From: Microbacterium esteraromaticum
GTDB lineage: Bacteria > Actinomycetota > Actinomycetes > Actinomycetales > Microbacteriaceae
Direction: 5' to 3'
Assembly: GCF_028747645.1 (NCBI RefSeq)
Contig: NZ_CP118100.1
Location: forward strand, 186,001-250,000
Length of the DNA: 64,000 bases
The stretch's first letter is position 1; every line of letters begins with the position of its first letter. The position numbers were made by a program, and so were the translations under genes. A model generated the notes under the pieces. The model was not told the origin of the DNA and made no database searches. It saw nothing but the letters and a program-made list of their open reading frames with translations. This document shows positions 49,405-58,412 of the stretch, one piece after another.

Positions 49405-50457
49405 TCAGGGAGCGGCGTGTTCGGAGACCGGCACCAGAGTGCGCCCGGTGAGAAACGTCGCCGGCAGTACCTCGCGCACCGGGGCGTCGTCGCCGGTGCC
49501 ATCCAACTGGGCGGCCATCACCTCGACGCCGCGCGCGCTGATACCCTCCACCGGCAGGCGAACGGTGCTTAAACCCAGCAGCGAGATCCCGGGCAGAACA
49601 CCGTCGACCCCTGTCACCGACAGGTCGTCCGGAACCCGCAGGTCGGAGTGCTGCACAGCTTCGAGGAACGCCAGCAGGCTGCCATCCGAGGGGAACATCG
49701 CGGCGGTCACGCGTTTCTCACGGGTCAACGCCACGATCCCGGCGATCACCGCGCTCATGGGCGTCTGCGCATCGCGCGGCACCGGCACCGGCCGGGCACC
49801 GCCGGCGCCGAGCCGCTCGATCATCGCTTCGGACCGTGCATTCTCGACGAACGACGCCTCGCTCGCCGTCGCGACAACGGCCACGCCGCGGTGCCCGCGC
49901 GCGAGCACCTCATCGGCCGCGAGGTACCCGTTGGCGCGCTCGTCGTAGGCGATCGAATGCACATCGCCGAGGTCGGTCGGGCGCCCGAGCACGACCATCG
50001 GCACGAACGCCGCGAACGCTGCAGCGCGTTCGAGCGGCAGCGTTCCCGTGGCGATCAGCAGCCCGCGAACCCGCTGCTCGAGCAGGTGGTCGAGGCCGAT
50101 CACCTCTTCATGGAAGTCCTGCGTGAACGTCGGCGAGACCGTGAGCAGGCGCAGGCCCCGATCAGCGACACCGCGCTGCAGCTCGGAGTGCATCAGACCG
50201 TAGTAGGGGTTGGCGACGTCGCGGATCAGCAAACCGAGCACGTCCGAGCGGCTGCCCGCGAGCTGGCTGGCCGCGCCGTTGCGGATGTACCCGGTACGCC
50301 GCACGGCCTCCATCACCGCCGAGCGGGCCTCGGCGGACACGGTGGATGCGCCATCGAGAACGCGTGACACCGTGGCATCCGACACGTTCGCCTCGCGCGC
50401 CACATCCTTCATCGTCACCCGGGGCCAGGCGCGAGGGCGGCGACGTTCGTCGTTCAC
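49405..50457 (-). CDS. LacI-family transcriptional regulator
   Basis: About 350 residues from GTG 50457, which overlaps the upstream stop as GTGA. The HTH is VTMKDVAREANVSDATVSRVLDG, and the periplasmic-binding-like domain starts at DVLGLLIRDVANPYYG. Last gene of the ABC-GDPD operon, whose first gene is preceded by two identical palindromes of LacI type (55329-55368); these are its probable operators. The effector is presumably a glycerophosphodiester or derived polyol. Confidence 0.9.
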   Translation of the reverse strand: MNDERRRPRAWPRVTMKDVAREANVSDATVSRVLDGASTVSAEARSAVMEAVRRTGYIRNGAASQLAGSRSDVLGLLIRDVANPYYGLMHSELQRGVADRGLRLLTVSPTFTQDFHEEVIGLDHLLEQRVRGLLIATGTLPLERAAAFAAFVPMVVLGRPTDLGDVHSIAYDERANGYLAADEVLARGHRGVAVVATASEASFVENARSEAMIERLGAGGARPVPVPRDAQTPMSAVIAGIVALTREKRVTAAMFPSDGSLLAFLEAVQHSDLRVPDDLSVTGVDGVLPGISLLGLSTVRLPVEGISARGVEVMAAQLDGTGDDAPVREVLPATFLTGRTLVPVSEHAAP

Positions 50458-51374
50458 GTGATCGCCCCGGTTCGTGCACCGCGCTGCACCAGGTAGTCGT
50501 GCAGCAGCGTCGGCCAGTCGGTCTGAATCACATCGGCGCCGAGGTCGACGAGCGGCCCCCACCCGGCATCCGGTCCCTGCAACACAGCCATGGTGTCGTC
50601 CCACCCGCCCAGCAGATCGTTGCCGTTGCCCAGATCGAGTGCGTTCACATACGAGAAGGTACCGCGTTCGTGCAGATGCGCCGCCCAATCCGGAGAGCAG
50701 AACGGATGCTGCCGATCGGCGGTGACGGTCTCGATGCCGATCACATTCAGCTCGGCGTCATCGAGCAGGCGCTCTGCCTCGAGAACGGTCGTCGCGATCG
50801 GCAGCAGCGGGTACTTGACCGCGTGGCTGCGAGCGGCGGAGATCGCCCGCTCGTCACGGGCATCGACCTTCATCAGCAGCCGGTCGGCGAGGTCGAACCG
50901 GTCGAGGAAGGCCAGCAGGCGTGGCCAGTACCGCCAGGATCGGTCGATGTTCAGAGCGATGTCGGGCATCTGCTGCAGGATCGTCTCGAGCCGTTCGACC
51001 CGCGCAAGAGGCGCCACGCTGCGATGAGGGTACGCGAGTCGCTCGATCTCTGCGGTCGATAGCGTCTGCAGGTTGCGCTCGATGCCGAAGTGCTGCCGTT
51101 CGTACCCGTCGTGGTAGGCGAAGAAGTCGCCGTCAGTCGACTCGACAACGTCGATCTCGACCAGGTCGCCCCCACAACGGGCCGCCGCTGTCACCGCCGC
51201 TGCCGTGTTCTCGACGACCATCCCGAGCGCGGTGCCGCGATGCACGGCAATGAGCGTGCCGCGCACCTGCAGGCGGGCGTTCAGGTAGGCGTTGACCCGG
51301 CGATGCCGGGGATGGCCGAACTCGGCCTCGTGGACGCGGGACGGGGCGGGCGGCGGCGGGGGAGTGCGGGTCAC
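50454..51374 (-). CDS. Glycerophosphodiester phosphodiesterase
   Basis: About 306 residues from GTG 51374, overlapping the permease stop by GTGA. After a Pro-rich N-terminus, GTLIAVHRGTALGMVVENT gives the first catalytic His, VEIDVVESTDGDFFAYHDG the ExD pair and second His, and MPDIALNID and ADVIQTDWPTLL the later barrel strands. No signal peptide, so it acts inside on imported glycerophosphodiesters, yielding glycerol-3-phosphate and an alcohol. Its place inside the ABC operon strongly suggests that substrate class for the transporter. Confidence 0.9.
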   Translation of the reverse strand: MTRTPPPPPAPSRVHEAEFGHPRHRRVNAYLNARLQVRGTLIAVHRGTALGMVVENTAAAVTAAARCGGDLVEIDVVESTDGDFFAYHDGYERQHFGIERNLQTLSTAEIERLAYPHRSVAPLARVERLETILQQMPDIALNIDRSWRYWPRLLAFLDRFDLADRLLMKVDARDERAISAARSHAVKYPLLPIATTVLEAERLLDDAELNVIGIETVTADRQHPFCSPDWAAHLHERGTFSYVNALDLGNGNDLLGGWDDTMAVLQGPDAGWGPLVDLGADVIQTDWPTLLHDYLVQRGARTGAIT

Positions 51375-53137
51375 AGTGCGGGCTTTCGGTTGTCGACGGA
51401 GGCGGGGATGGGGGCGGGAGCGGATGCTGGCGCGCGGCGGCGCCGCGGCGCACGCCCGTACACCAGCCACAGCACGAGCGTGGAGATCACCATGATCAGC
51501 ACGGTGTACACGTAGATCAGTGCCGTGCTGTCGCCGATGGTCTCTGAACTGGTGGCGTTCTTGATCACCACGCCGAGGGGCTGCAGCAGCGGGTGCGACA
51601 AGAAGATGGCGGAGTCGTAGTCGTCGAGCAAGCTCGTGAAGTTCAGAGCGGTGATGGCCGCCGCCGTGGGAGCCACCAGAGGCAGCAACACCCGCCGAAA
51701 CGTGTGCAGCTGACTCGCGCCGAGCATCGAGGCGGCCTCTTCGAGATGGTCGGGTACGCCCGAGAACGCCGCCTTGAGCAGCCGGAAGGTGAACGGGATC
51801 TTGCCGATGATGTACGCGATCGCCAGAATCCAGAACGTGCCGGTGAGCACGGTGCCCAGTACCGGAACCTGGGGCACGTTGAAGGTGACCAGCAGGCCCA
51901 ACGCGATCAGTGTCGAGGGCAGGAACCAGGGGATGTGCAGCAGGTACTCGAGCGCCCGCGTGACGACGTTGCGATTGCGTTGCACCATGCGCGCGGTGAA
52001 CAGCATGAGCACAATCACGGTCACCGACGCCACCAGCCCGTACGCGACGCTGATCAGGAACGGCTGCAACCCCTTCTGCGTCGAGAACACGGCGACGTAG
52101 TTGTCGAGAGTGAAGCTTGCGGGCGTGATCACTCCCGCGTTGATCGCCTGCACATCGGTGAACGAGTACAGCACCACCAGAGCGGGTGGCAGCACATAGA
52201 TGACGAACAGCGCGTAGGCGAGCACGTGCACGATGGCGTTCGCGAACGGGTTGCGGATGCGCTGCTTCGTCAGTGGGGTGGGAGCCTTCGACACCGACAA
52301 GTACACGCCCCCGCGCTCGAGCCGGTTCAGGGCAGCCAGCAGCACGACGGTGACGATGCCGAGCAGGATCGCCAGTGTGGCGGCCAGGTCGCGGGAGGTC
52401 GAGGTGGTGGCGAAGGCGAGGATCATCGGGGTGATCGTCTGGAAGTCGCGCCCGCCGAGCACCTGAGGGGCGGCCAACGCCCCGAGGCCGCCGAGGAAGG
52501 TGAGGATCGTGATCGCGAAGATCATCGGTTTCAGTTGGGGCAGGATGATCCGACGCAGGATGTGCAGGTCGCCGGCCCCCATCATGCGGGCGGCTTCGAG
52601 GGTCTGGGCGTCGACCTTCGCAAGCGCTGCCGAGAGGAACAGCAGGTGGTTGCCGGTGGAGGCGAACGTCATCACGAGCACCACGGCGAACATGCCCGAG
52701 AACCAGTTCGGGTCGATGTCGGGAAACACTCCCAGAACTGCGCGGGTGACCGCGCCGGTGGGCCCGTACACCTGTTTGTAGCCGAAGACCAGCACGATAC
52801 CGCCGCAGACCAGAGTGCTGGCGTAGCCGAGCCACAGCAGACGGGCACCGCGCACGGCATACAAGCGGGTCACGAGCACCAGGAAGATCCCGACGGCGTT
52901 CACCGTGGCCGAGAGGATCGTGGCCAGCAGCAGGCTGTTCCACAGCGAACGCATCGCGCGTTCCGAGCCGAGCAGGCGCTCTACGGCGCGCAGGCTGACA
53001 CCGCCCTGACCGTCGGAGAAGACCTGCCCCAGCAAGGTCAGGTTGGGAAGGACGAGAAACGTGCTGATGCCCCAGATCAACACGATCGTGACGATCAGCC
53101 ACAGCGGGTTGCGCAGCATGCGCAGCACGCCGTTCAT
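51371..53137 (-). CDS. Fused two-domain ABC permease (Fe3+/phosphonate type)
   Basis: 588 residues with two copies of the binding-protein-dependent permease unit. The EAA-type loops are LEAARMMGAGDLHILRRI in the first half and LEEAASMLGASQLHTFRRV in the second. About twelve helices. ATG 53137 overlaps the ATPase stop (ATGA). The fused layout is that of FbpB/PhnU-like importers of iron or phosphonate-type solutes; the operon's GDPD argues for phosphodiesters. Confidence 0.9.
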   Translation of the reverse strand: MNGVLRMLRNPLWLIVTIVLIWGISTFLVLPNLTLLGQVFSDGQGGVSLRAVERLLGSERAMRSLWNSLLLATILSATVNAVGIFLVLVTRLYAVRGARLLWLGYASTLVCGGIVLVFGYKQVYGPTGAVTRAVLGVFPDIDPNWFSGMFAVVLVMTFASTGNHLLFLSAALAKVDAQTLEAARMMGAGDLHILRRIILPQLKPMIFAITILTFLGGLGALAAPQVLGGRDFQTITPMILAFATTSTSRDLAATLAILLGIVTVVLLAALNRLERGGVYLSVSKAPTPLTKQRIRNPFANAIVHVLAYALFVIYVLPPALVVLYSFTDVQAINAGVITPASFTLDNYVAVFSTQKGLQPFLISVAYGLVASVTVIVLMLFTARMVQRNRNVVTRALEYLLHIPWFLPSTLIALGLLVTFNVPQVPVLGTVLTGTFWILAIAYIIGKIPFTFRLLKAAFSGVPDHLEEAASMLGASQLHTFRRVLLPLVAPTAAAITALNFTSLLDDYDSAIFLSHPLLQPLGVVIKNATSSETIGDSTALIYVYTVLIMVISTLVLWLVYGRAPRRRRAPASAPAPIPASVDNRKPAL

Positions 53138-54198
53138 GCGACCGCCGCCGTCTCGCGAACCGGAGGAGTCGATGTCGGGTACTGCAGCAGGTGTTCGCTG
53201 GGAACCCCCACGCGCACACGGCGGCCCACGTCGTACGAGGTCGCGCCGTCCTCCCGCACGATCGCACGAAGGCGCCCCAGGTCGCCGCAGTCGACCGTGT
53301 AGGTGGAGTCGGTGCCGTGGTAAACGCGGCCAACGACTGTTCCATCGACCGCCGGCAGAGGGCTCGCCTGGTCGGGGTCGAGCAGCGTCGATTTCTCTAG
53401 ACGCAGGTACGTCGCTGCATCGGCGTCGAGCGCGACGTCGCGGTGTGCTGTGGCACGCAGGTGGGCGACCATCGCCGGAGTGAGCCGGTTCGCCTCGCCG
53501 ATGAAGGTGCACACGAACTCGGATGCCGAGCGTGCGTACACCTCCTCGGGCGTGCCGATCTGTTCGATGCGCCCGCCGTTCATCACGGCGATGCGGTCAG
53601 ACATCGCCAGGGCTTCGTCCTGGTCGTGTGTGACGTAGACCGTCGTGATGCCGAAGTGCTGCTGTAGGTCTTTGAGCTGCTGACGCAGCTGATGTCTCAG
53701 CTTGGCGTCGAGGTTCGACAGCGGCTCGTCGAGTAGCAGGATCTTCGGTCGCAGGATCAGCGACCGGGCGATGGCGACGCGCTGCTGTTGGCCACCCGAG
53801 AGCTCGGAGACGTTCTTGGACAACTGCTCAGGCCGCAGATCGACCTCGGCGGCGATCCGCCGCACGCGTTCGGCGACCTCGGCCGCCTTGACCCGCTGCG
53901 TCTTGAGCCCGAATCCGATGTTCTCCTCGACGGACATCGAGGGGAACAGGGCGTAGTTCTGAAAAACCATGCCCAGATGGCGCTGGTCGCTGCGCAGTCG
54001 GGTCACGTCTGCGCCGTCGATGGTGATGGTGCCTGACGAGGGCGCGGTCAGCCCCGCAAGTGTGCGCAGTGCGGTGGTCTTGCCGCACCCTGAGGGGCCC
54101 AGGAGGGTGAAGAACTCACCCTCCTGAACCGTCAGCGAGAACTCCGGCAGGGCGGTGAACTCTGAGAACGTCACGGTGACGTCAGAGAAGGTGATCAT
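53134..54198 (-). CDS. ABC transporter ATP-binding protein
   Basis: 354 residues. Walker A GPSGCGKTT, Q-loop VFQNYALFPSM, signature LSGGQQQRVAIARS, Walker B ILLLDEPLSNLD, switch VTHDQDEALA, then a C-terminal TOBE-like region (RLRAIVREDG). ATG 54198 follows the binding-protein gene with 48 bp between. It drives the fused permease. Confidence 0.92.
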   Translation of the reverse strand: MITFSDVTVTFSEFTALPEFSLTVQEGEFFTLLGPSGCGKTTALRTLAGLTAPSSGTITIDGADVTRLRSDQRHLGMVFQNYALFPSMSVEENIGFGLKTQRVKAAEVAERVRRIAAEVDLRPEQLSKNVSELSGGQQQRVAIARSLILRPKILLLDEPLSNLDAKLRHQLRQQLKDLQQHFGITTVYVTHDQDEALAMSDRIAVMNGGRIEQIGTPEEVYARSASEFVCTFIGEANRLTPAMVAHLRATAHRDVALDADAATYLRLEKSTLLDPDQASPLPAVDGTVVGRVYHGTDSTYTVDCGDLGRLRAIVREDGATSYDVGRRVRVGVPSEHLLQYPTSTPPVRETAAVA

Positions 54199-54245
54199 GG
54201 GGTTCGCCAATCCAGCCGGAGGTCCGACTCGTCGTTTCGGGCCGT

Positions 54246-55301
54246 TCAGCCCAGGTGGTTGAGCTCGATCTCTTCGATCCAGGCCGGCAGGTTCTCCGAG
54301 ACGAAGGCCCAGTCGATGTCCTGCGGGGTGAACGAGCCGGTCATCTCGACGGCGTCCTGGTCGGCGTTGGCGAGGGCATCGGCGTTGGTCGGTGCAGTGA
54401 AGAACTCCTGCGACCAGGCGGCCTGCACCTCGGCGCTGCCGAACCAGTCGATGAACTCCTGCGCCTGGTCGTTGTTGTCGCTGCCCTTGACCAGGCCGAT
54501 GCCCTGGTTGACGATCGGCACGCCACCGGCAGGGCGGATGGCCTCGGTCTCGATGCCGTACTCGACCTCGCGGGAGGCCTTGCCGGCCAGCCACATCTGC
54601 CCCAGGTCGACATCGCCGGCCGACATGCGGGCGTAGAGGTCGGTGCCCTCGACGGCGGGCGAGCCGTTGGCGAAGAAGGCGTCGATGGCGGCCCAGCCCT
54701 CGTCGCTGATGCCGAGTTCGCCGCTGTCATCGCGGTACCGACTGAGCAGGCTGGTGATGACGAGCTGCGTGGTGCCGCCGCTGAGCGAGGTCTGTGTCTC
54801 GTAGCGACCGTGGTACTGCTCGTCCTCGAAGAGATCGGTCCAGTCGGTCGGTGCACCCGCGCCGTTGGGGAAGGCGGCCGTGTTGTAGACGACCATGATC
54901 GGTTCCTCGACGATCGAGTGGTAGGTGCCGTCGGGGTCGATCTCGTCGACCTTGTCGGCCCAGGCGGGCGTGTACGCCTCGAGGGCGCCGGCGGCCTTCA
55001 TGCTCTCGAAGTTGACGTTGTTGGGGCCGAAGACGACGTCGGCGATCGGATTGGCGGACTCGGCGATGATGCGCTCGGTGATGGCGCCGCCGCCGGCGTC
55101 GACGTACTCGACCTCGAAGCCGGCCTCGGCGGCCTGCTCGATGAGCCACTCGCCGCGACCGTCGGAGACCGAGTTCGAGTAGACGACGATCGCACCGGCG
55201 TCGGCGGCGGGGGTCTCGGCGGTTGCGCCGGCGCAGCCGGTGAGCAGCAGTCCGGTTGCGGCGATGCCTGCGGTAGCGGGCAGAAGACGATGCAGGTTCA
55301 T
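54246..55301 (-). CDS. Extracellular solute-binding lipoprotein
   Basis: 351 residues. The lipobox is LLLTGCAG (Cys 23). The mature chain, beginning AIVVYSNSVSDGRGEWLIEQ, matches the Fe3+/2-aminoethylphosphonate-type binding proteins, with DVVFGPNNVNFESMKAAG and VPIVNQGIGLVKGSDN. ATG 55301 begins the operon; two LacI-type palindromes lie 28 and 54 bases upstream. It would deliver the solute to the fused permease. Confidence 0.9.
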   Translation of the reverse strand: MNLHRLLPATAGIAATGLLLTGCAGATAETPAADAGAIVVYSNSVSDGRGEWLIEQAAEAGFEVEYVDAGGGAITERIIAESANPIADVVFGPNNVNFESMKAAGALEAYTPAWADKVDEIDPDGTYHSIVEEPIMVVYNTAAFPNGAGAPTDWTDLFEDEQYHGRYETQTSLSGGTTQLVITSLLSRYRDDSGELGISDEGWAAIDAFFANGSPAVEGTDLYARMSAGDVDLGQMWLAGKASREVEYGIETEAIRPAGGVPIVNQGIGLVKGSDNNDQAQEFIDWFGSAEVQAAWSQEFFTAPTNADALANADQDAVEMTGSFTPQDIDWAFVSENLPAWIEEIELNHLG

Positions 55302-55328
55302 GGGGTCCTATCTGAGAGGCACGACGGA

Positions 55329-55344
55329 ATGTATGCGCATACAT
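55329..55344. promoter_or_regulatory. LacI-type operator 1
   Basis: ATGTATGCGCATACAT, a perfect 16-bp palindrome with central CG, as LacI repressors prefer, 28 bp before the binding-protein start. Confidence 0.75.
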
Positions 55345-55354
55345 ACGGAGGCGG

Positions 55355-55368
55355 TGTATGCGCATACA
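55355..55368. promoter_or_regulatory. LacI-type operator 2
   Basis: TGTATGCGCATACA, identical to the core of operator 1 and spaced 25 bp from it centre to centre, allowing cooperative binding on nearly one face. Confidence 0.75.
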
Positions 55369-55447
55369 TGACTGTGCCCGTGCGCTGTGACCGGACTGTT
55401 CACGCCAGATGAACAGCAGGCGAACTCGCGCGGCTCGGTGGGCAAGA

Positions 55448-55535
55448 GGTGGTGAAACGGCGAGCAAGAGCTGGCGAAACGGCGAGCGCAGGGTGGTGAA
55501 ACGGCGAGCAGGAGGTGGTGAAACGGCGAGCGGGG
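55448..55535. repeat. Four tandem 22-bp repeats
   Basis: Four units of 22 bases with the core GGTGGTGAAACGGCGAGC (second unit GCTGGCGAAACGGCGAGC), differing only in the last four bases and two core positions. They end 14 bases before the ATG of the AAA/DUF4143 gene. The array may bind a protein, affect transcription, or be a dispersed intergenic repeat. Confidence 0.85.
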
Positions 55536-55549
55536 CGTAGAATCACGCC

Positions 55550-56803
55550 ATGTCAGCATCCGAAATCATCCCCAGGTTCGTGCTCTCGCGCGTCGAGGAT
55601 GCGCTGGCAGATACCAGGATCGTCGCGCTGCAAGGCGCGAGACAGGTTGGCAAGTCGACACTGTCCCGGCTGGTGCTCGCGCGGCGCAATGGCGTCGCTG
55701 TGACGCTGGACGACCCTGCCTCGTTCGACTTTGCTCGGACTGATCCGACTGCGTTCGTCGAGCAAGCTCCGGATCGGCTGCTCGTCATCGACGAACTGCA
55801 GCGCGTGCCTGAGCTGGTGATCGCGCTCAAAGCCGCGGTTGATCGTGACGAGCGTCCGGGGCGCTTCCTCGTCACGGGTTCGGCGAACCTGCTCGAGCTC
55901 TCGGCAACGCATGAGTCGCTGGCAGGGCGGGCGGAGCACATTGACTTGTATCCGCTCAGCCGCCGAGAAGTCGAAGCGTCTCGCGGATCATTCATCGACA
56001 TCGCGTTCGTCCCCGAGGCACTGTCGCAGCATGAGAGCGCCCTCACCCGAGACGGATATCTGGACTACGCATGTGCGGGTGGATACCCCGAAGCGTTGCG
56101 CCGCACCCCAGTGCGCCGCCGAGATTGGCATGACGCCTACCTATCCCAGATCGTCAAGCGAGATGCCATTGACATCTCCGGCCTACAGCGGATCGCCGAT
56201 CTGCCACGCATCCTGCGTCTCATCGCCGCTCGCATGGGCAGCGCTATGGTGTGGACGTCGCTCGCTGCAGACGCGGCGATACCGAGGCGAACGCTCAATC
56301 CGTACGTCGCGCTGCTTGAGACGCTGTTCTTGACGCATACGCTGCCAGCCTGGTCCGTGAACCTCACGTCGCGCGAGACGAAACAGCCCAAGGTCTTCCT
56401 CGTTGACTCCGGCCTGGCGGCTTCGCTGCTCGGGGCCTCGCGGGAAACGCTGGGACCGACGTCCGGACTCGTCGGAGCGTTGCTTGAGTGTTTCGTCGTC
56501 GGAGAGCTGCGTCGCCAGCAGACCTGGGCGCGGCAACGTGTCTCTCTGCATCACTACCGCGATAGTCGAGGCGTAGAAGTCGACGCGGTGCTGGAGACTC
56601 CTGACGGGCGGGTCGTCGGCATAGAGGTGAAGTCGTCGGCAACGGTGCGCGCGAACGACGCCTCTGGGCTCATCGCTTTGCGCGACCGTCTCGGCGAACG
56701 GTTCGTCGCCGGGTACGTGCTGCACACCGGGCGCTCTACGGCGATGGTCGCCGAACGCATCTCGGCTGTGCCGATGGATGCGCTGTGGGCCGTGCACACC
56801 TGA
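55550..56803 (+). CDS. AAA ATPase with DUF4143 (endonuclease-like) domain
   Basis: 417 residues. Walker A is VALQGARQVGKSTLSRLV, Walker B is RLLVIDELQRVPEL, and a sensor follows as FLVTGSANLLELS. The C-terminal half is DUF4143, with PKVFLVDSGLAASLLG, LLECFVVGELRRQ and the nuclease-like VDAVLETPDGRVVGIEVKSSAT. Such proteins are widespread in accessory DNA; a PD-(D/E)xK-like pattern suggests DNA-binding or cleavage, but none is proven here. It begins right after the 22-bp repeat array. Confidence 0.88.
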   Translation: MSASEIIPRFVLSRVEDALADTRIVALQGARQVGKSTLSRLVLARRNGVAVTLDDPASFDFARTDPTAFVEQAPDRLLVIDELQRVPELVIALKAAVDRDERPGRFLVTGSANLLELSATHESLAGRAEHIDLYPLSRREVEASRGSFIDIAFVPEALSQHESALTRDGYLDYACAGGYPEALRRTPVRRRDWHDAYLSQIVKRDAIDISGLQRIADLPRILRLIAARMGSAMVWTSLAADAAIPRRTLNPYVALLETLFLTHTLPAWSVNLTSRETKQPKVFLVDSGLAASLLGASRETLGPTSGLVGALLECFVVGELRRQQTWARQRVSLHHYRDSRGVEVDAVLETPDGRVVGIEVKSSATVRANDASGLIALRDRLGERFVAGYVLHTGRSTAMVAERISAVPMDALWAVHT

Positions 56804-56822
56804 GCCGCGTAAAATCGGCCCA

Positions 56823-58331
56823 ATGACCGATGCCTCTTCTGCATCCCCGTCCGGCATCGACCCCGACGACCTCGCAACCACGCTGCGGGTGCTCGGCGAC
56901 CTCGACAACGTCGATCAGCAGCATCCTGACTACATCGCCGTCCGACGCGCGACCGCGAACATGTTCAAGGCCGTCAAACGGGCCCGCCGCAAAGAGATCC
57001 GCGACGCGATCGCCGAGGCCGACAAGGCCGTTGTCGCGCGCACCGCGACGGGTGCCCCCGACCGCATCGATGACGAGACGCGCGGCAACGATCTCGCTTC
57101 CAGCGTCGTCGACGCCCCCATCGCGGGCGAGTTGCTCAAGCCCCGCAACTGCTACATCTGCAAGCAGCCGTACACGCTCGTCGACGCCTTCTACCACCAG
57201 CTGTGCCCCGACTGCGCGCGCTTCAGCCACGCCAAGCGCAGCGCCCGTACCGACCTGACCGGTCGCCGCGCCCTGCTGACCGGCGGTCGCGCCAAGATCG
57301 GCATGCACATCGCCCTGCGCCTGCTGCGCGACGGCGCGCACCTCACGATCACCACGCGCTTTCCGCGCGACGCCGTGCGCCGGTTCTCGGCGCTGCCGGA
57401 TGCCGCCGACTGGCTGCACCGGCTGCGCGTGGTCGGCATCGACCTGCGCGACCCGGCGCAGGTGATCGGCCTGGCCGACTCGGTCGCGGCCCAGGGGCCG
57501 CTCGACATTCTCATCAACAACGCCGCGCAGACCGTGCGCCGCTCGCCGGGTGCGTATTCACTGTTGGCGGATGCTGAACTGCAGCCCCTCCCGGACGGAC
57601 CGCTGCCCGAGATGGAGACCTTCGGGCACACCGCCGATCCGCACCCGCAGGCGCTGCAGGCCTCGGTCGACGCGCATCCGCTGCTCTCTGTGGCGGCGCT
57701 CGGCGGCACCGTCGCCGAGCAGGGCGGACAGGCGCTGACGGCCGAAGACCTCGCGCGCCTGGCTATGGCCCCTGGCTCGTCGTCGCTGCAGAAGCACGCC
57801 GACGGCACGGCCATCGACGCCGGTGGGCTGGTGCCCGACGTGAATCGCGTCAACAGCTGGGTGCAGTCGGTCGAGCAGGTCGATCCGCTCGAGATGCTCG
57901 AAGTGCAGTTGTGCAACACGACGGCGCCGTTCCTGCTGATCAGCCGCCTGCGGGCCTCGATGGCGGCCTCGACCGCCCGCCGCACCTACGTCGTGAACGT
58001 CTCGGCCATGGAAGGCCAGTTCTCGCGCCGCTACAAGGGCCCGGGGCACCCGCACACCAACATGGCCAAGGCGGCGCTGAACATGCTCACCCGCACCAGC
58101 GCCGGCGAGATGCTCGAGACCGACGGCATCCTGATGACCGCGGTCGACACGGGCTGGATCACCGATGAGCGCCCGCACTACACCAAGGTGCGCCTCGCCG
58201 AAGAGGGATTCCATGCGCCGCTCGATCTCGTCGATGGCGCCGCCCGTGTGTACGATCCGATCGTGCAGGGCGAGGCCGGAGTCGACCTGTACGGCGTCTT
58301 CCTCAAGGACTACAAGCCCAGCCCCTGGTGA
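56823..58331 (+). CDS. SDR oxidoreductase with N-terminal helical and Cys4 segment
   Basis: 502 residues. Residues 15-75 form helices rich in Arg/Lys. Residues about 107-130 carry CYICKQPY and CPDCARF, a Cys4 zinc-knuckle pattern. From residue 143 (GRRALLTGGRAKIGMHIAL) a classical short-chain dehydrogenase follows, with ILINNAAQTVRRSPG and VNVSAMEGQ; the YxxxK position is less clear (KGPGHPHTNMAKAALNML). The zinc segment is not part of ordinary SDRs, so regulation or an interaction may be added. Confidence 0.8.
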   Translation: MTDASSASPSGIDPDDLATTLRVLGDLDNVDQQHPDYIAVRRATANMFKAVKRARRKEIRDAIAEADKAVVARTATGAPDRIDDETRGNDLASSVVDAPIAGELLKPRNCYICKQPYTLVDAFYHQLCPDCARFSHAKRSARTDLTGRRALLTGGRAKIGMHIALRLLRDGAHLTITTRFPRDAVRRFSALPDAADWLHRLRVVGIDLRDPAQVIGLADSVAAQGPLDILINNAAQTVRRSPGAYSLLADAELQPLPDGPLPEMETFGHTADPHPQALQASVDAHPLLSVAALGGTVAEQGGQALTAEDLARLAMAPGSSSLQKHADGTAIDAGGLVPDVNRVNSWVQSVEQVDPLEMLEVQLCNTTAPFLLISRLRASMAASTARRTYVVNVSAMEGQFSRRYKGPGHPHTNMAKAALNMLTRTSAGEMLETDGILMTAVDTGWITDERPHYTKVRLAEEGFHAPLDLVDGAARVYDPIVQGEAGVDLYGVFLKDYKPSPW

Positions 58332-58412
58332 TTACCCAGCGCGTCGCCTGAACCCGCTACGCTGTGCCGCTATGACCAGCGGCACCATGGCACAGCAGCA
58401 GGGAGTCCGGCG

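Noticed and set aside
51593..53302. A 569-codon plus-strand frame across the permease and part of the ATPase
   Set aside because: Gln/His/Arg-rich antisense shadow of an unmistakable ABC permease.
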